From assembly GCA_012064415.1 (NCBI GenBank), contig SSNU01000063.1, positions 965,977 to 1,029,976 on the forward strand: a stretch of DNA of 64,000 nucleotides. The letters are read 5' to 3'. Source of the DNA: Gyrodactylus bullatarudis (taxonomy: Eukaryota; Platyhelminthes; Monogenea; Gyrodactylidea; Gyrodactylidae). Of the stretch, positions 62,199 to 64,000 are shown piece after piece. Made by a program: the position numbers and the translations under genes. Under the pieces are notes generated by a model, which searched no databases, was not told the DNA's origin, and saw nothing but the letters and a program-made list of their open reading frames with translations. Positions within the stretch are counted from its first letter, which is position 1. The number at the start of each line of letters is the position of its first letter.

Positions 62199-62233
62199 TT
62201 CCAACTATTCTATTTTATATTTTTTTTAATAAA

Positions 62234-62746
62234 TCTAAAAATTTAATTTCACTATTGTATTGCATGAGTCTGTGGTCAGGAATCACTGATCACAAAATCT
62301 GTTGAAAAAATACAAAAGTTTCCATTTTAATAATAGCTGTAATACTATTCAGTTTTATTTTAATTGGGTTCGATTCGAACTATTCGAACTTGGTGTTGGA
62401 AATTCAGGAGTCTAGATTCTGCCAGATTCATTCTGGACCAGATGTAAAATTTCCCAACTTCATATTAACCAACTTTATGTAAATTTTATTTTAGGGTGTA
62501 TCTATAGACATTCATAGTAAAAAAAATTAATTAATTAATTGAGAATTTTTAGAATTTTCTAAAGCAAATTTTTTATTTAAAAGTCCTAATATTGAATAAT
62601 ATTCAATGAATATGTTATAATAAATCCATGCTTTGCTCAAGGTTTTACCCAAATAAAAATAAAAATTTTAAACATTTTTCATTAAATTTAAAATAATTTT
62701 TAATCGATAAAATTTGTCACAAATGAGTAACTCATTTTATTATATA
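62234..62746. other. Spacer before the Tc1 element
   Basis: AT-rich, no gene seen. Confidence 0.4.
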
Positions 62747-64000
62747 CAGTTTACACTGTGTTTACTCTATAGTGGTGGCCAAAAAAAAGTTTTCACTTAA
62801 AAAACTTGTTGTTGTTTGGTTATTTTAAATGATATTTAGTTGCAAAATAGTTCATTCGGTTGAGCAATATATGCAAATATCTAATATAGTCATTTTTTTT
62901 CGATTTGATTCATTCATAAATACAAAATTAAGAAATTACCGTTTTCATTGAAATTTATATTGACAAAATAAAGTTTTCACTTTTTAAACTTTCTACTTCT
63001 TGTTTGTGAGAAGATTTTTGAATTAGGAAAATTAATTCGCTGATCAGATATTTATTTGCAAGTATTCTTACATTAATTATTCTGAAACAAATTCAAAATG
63101 CAAATCGAAAGACCGAAGAATTCAAAACTAAGCAATTTTGAAAAAGAATTGGCGTCATCACTGAAATCAAAGGGTATCAGCCACCGTATGATTGCCAAAG
63201 AAATAGGATGTTCTTCAACAACCATAAACAACTTATTTTCTTCGAGAAAATCCAATCGAAAAAGAGGTCGAAAACGTATAATTCCTAATTCTCTTAAAAA
63301 AATAATCAGGTTGATGGCTGTCAACGGGAGAAAAACGACCACACAAATAAAACAACAGTTTAATTTGAAAGCTAGCAATCGAACGATTCGTCGATTCTTA
63401 AAAAATGAACAAAATTTATATTGGGGAAAACCAAAACTGACTCCTAAATTATGTGAGAATGATAAAATTTCTCGTAAAGACTGGGCTTGCAAGAAAATTA
63501 TCGAAAATCAAAATTGGGGAAAGGTAATCTTTTCTGATGAGAAGAAGTTCAACTTGGATGGGCCAGACGGTCTCAGTGTATGTTGGATTGACAAATCTGT
63601 ACCTAAGCCAACCAGGATTAAGAGAGGATTTGGTGGAGGAACTGTAATGGTATGGGGTTTTATAACAAACGAAAATGTTGGCCGTTTGGTTGTTGTTGAT
63701 CATAAACTTGATTCAAATTTCTATCAAAAAGTTTTAGAAGAGAGTATTCTACCTTTTAAAGAGGAGCTCGTGAATTCAAATTTAATTTTTCAACAGGATA
63801 ACGCCCCTTGTCATCGATCAATTTCTACCAAAAGTTGGTTTCGAGAACACGGAATCATTTTGCTTGAATGGCCATCTAGAAGTCCAGATTTGAACCCAAT
63901 TGAAAATCTCTGGGGAATTCTAGCTCAAAATGTCTATGCAAATGGTAGACAGTTTAGTAATAAAGATGAATTAATAAAGTGCATATTTAGAGAGTGGAAT
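62747..64000 (+). mobile_element. Tc1-type DNA transposon, left part
   Basis: The left end is placed at CAGTTTACACTG after TA (62745–62746), the expected TA target. AGTGGTGGCCAAAAAAAAG follows near 62770. AAGTTTTCACTT occurs twice (about 62787 and 62971), as in Tc1 elements whose inverted repeats contain internal direct repeats. The right end lies beyond the window, so the boundary is inferred from one side only. Confidence 0.6.
63098..64000 (+). CDS. Tc1-like transposase (DD34E), runs off the window
   Basis: Open for all 301 codons to the window edge. A helix-turn-helix lies at about residues 28–47 (SHRMIAKEIGCSSTTINNLF), followed by a basic GRKR motif. The catalytic triad is D147 (VIFSDEKKFN), D234 (IFQQDNAPCHRS) and E269 (DLNPIENLWG), with exactly 34 residues between the last two, the Tc1 spacing. 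GGGTVMVWG is also typical. Tc1 transposases are usually about 340 aa, so roughly 40 residues are outside the window. No stop or frameshift is visible, so this copy may be intact. The ATG at 63098 is the first in frame and places the DNA-binding domain at the expected distance. Confidence 0.93.
   Translation, partial: MQIERPKNSKLSNFEKELASSLKSKGISHRMIAKEIGCSSTTINNLFSSRKSNRKRGRKRIIPNSLKKIIRLMAVNGRKTTTQIKQQFNLKASNRTIRRFLKNEQNLYWGKPKLTPKLCENDKISRKDWACKKIIENQNWGKVIFSDEKKFNLDGPDGLSVCWIDKSVPKPTRIKRGFGGGTVMVWGFITNENVGRLVVVDHKLDSNFYQKVLEESILPFKEELVNSNLIFQQDNAPCHRSISTKSWFREHGIILLEWPSRSPDLNPIENLWGILAQNVYANGRQFSNKDELIKCIFREWN

Noticed and set aside
62364..62395. GGGTTCGATTCGAAC, resembling a tRNA B box
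   Set aside because: No A box at the right distance and no cloverleaf could be drawn.
63073..63703. Minus-strand ORFs at the right edge
   Set aside because: Antisense to the Tc1 transposase, which has all catalytic motifs on the plus strand.
1..64000. CRISPR arrays, prokaryotic operons, ribosome binding sites, phage genes
   Set aside because: None present; the window is intron-bearing eukaryotic nuclear DNA.

Overview
The window is AT-rich, repeat-laden animal nuclear DNA. Evidence for a metazoan nuclear genome: genes are split by GT–AG introns (mostly 53–70 nt, a few of several kb); they encode MED23, UTP15, a protein with the WW plus SRI tail of SETD2, and a secreted lectin-like/M60 metallopeptidase protein; and the transposons are piggyBac, MULE, pogo/Tigger-like, Tc1 and non-LTR types. 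The phylum cannot be fixed from the sequence; an invertebrate is likely. There is no CRISPR array, operon, rRNA or recognisable tRNA.

Layout. 1–13.4 kb is gene-poor: a non-LTR retrotransposon remnant (442–993), then a three-layer nested transposon (4510–7079), then a TTAA-flanked MITE (12824–13160). 13.4–38.5 kb is the gene core. UTP15 (−, 8 exons) is followed by a WW–SRI protein (−, 6 exons). The latter is head-to-head with MED23 (+, 22 exons, about 19 kb), with 237 bp between the two start codons. Three MED23 introns (2.8, 4.4 and 4.2 kb) hold a broken MULE, hairpin MITEs, a retroposed fragment and a pogo/Tigger remnant. 41.0–48.5 kb holds a secreted fucolectin-like plus M60 gene (+, 5 exons) whose 3.3-kb first intron contains a long hairpin repeat. 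48.5–64 kb is mostly non-coding. It carries a putative unrecognised multi-exon gene (55.6–58.6 kb), a small single-pass membrane protein (61.8–62.2 kb) and, at the right edge, an open Tc1 transposase running off the window.

UTP15 serves 18S pre-rRNA transcription and processing. MED23 and the SRI domain both touch RNA polymerase II, so the head-to-head pair may be co-transcribed; that is inference. The most unusual observation is three micro-introns of 25, 27 and 29 nt in UTP15 and MED23. Homology or reading frame requires their removal, although neighbouring introns are twice as long. Exon models were built by hand from ORFs, splice sites, phase bookkeeping and recalled homology to the human proteins; every junction in the four main genes is phase-consistent.
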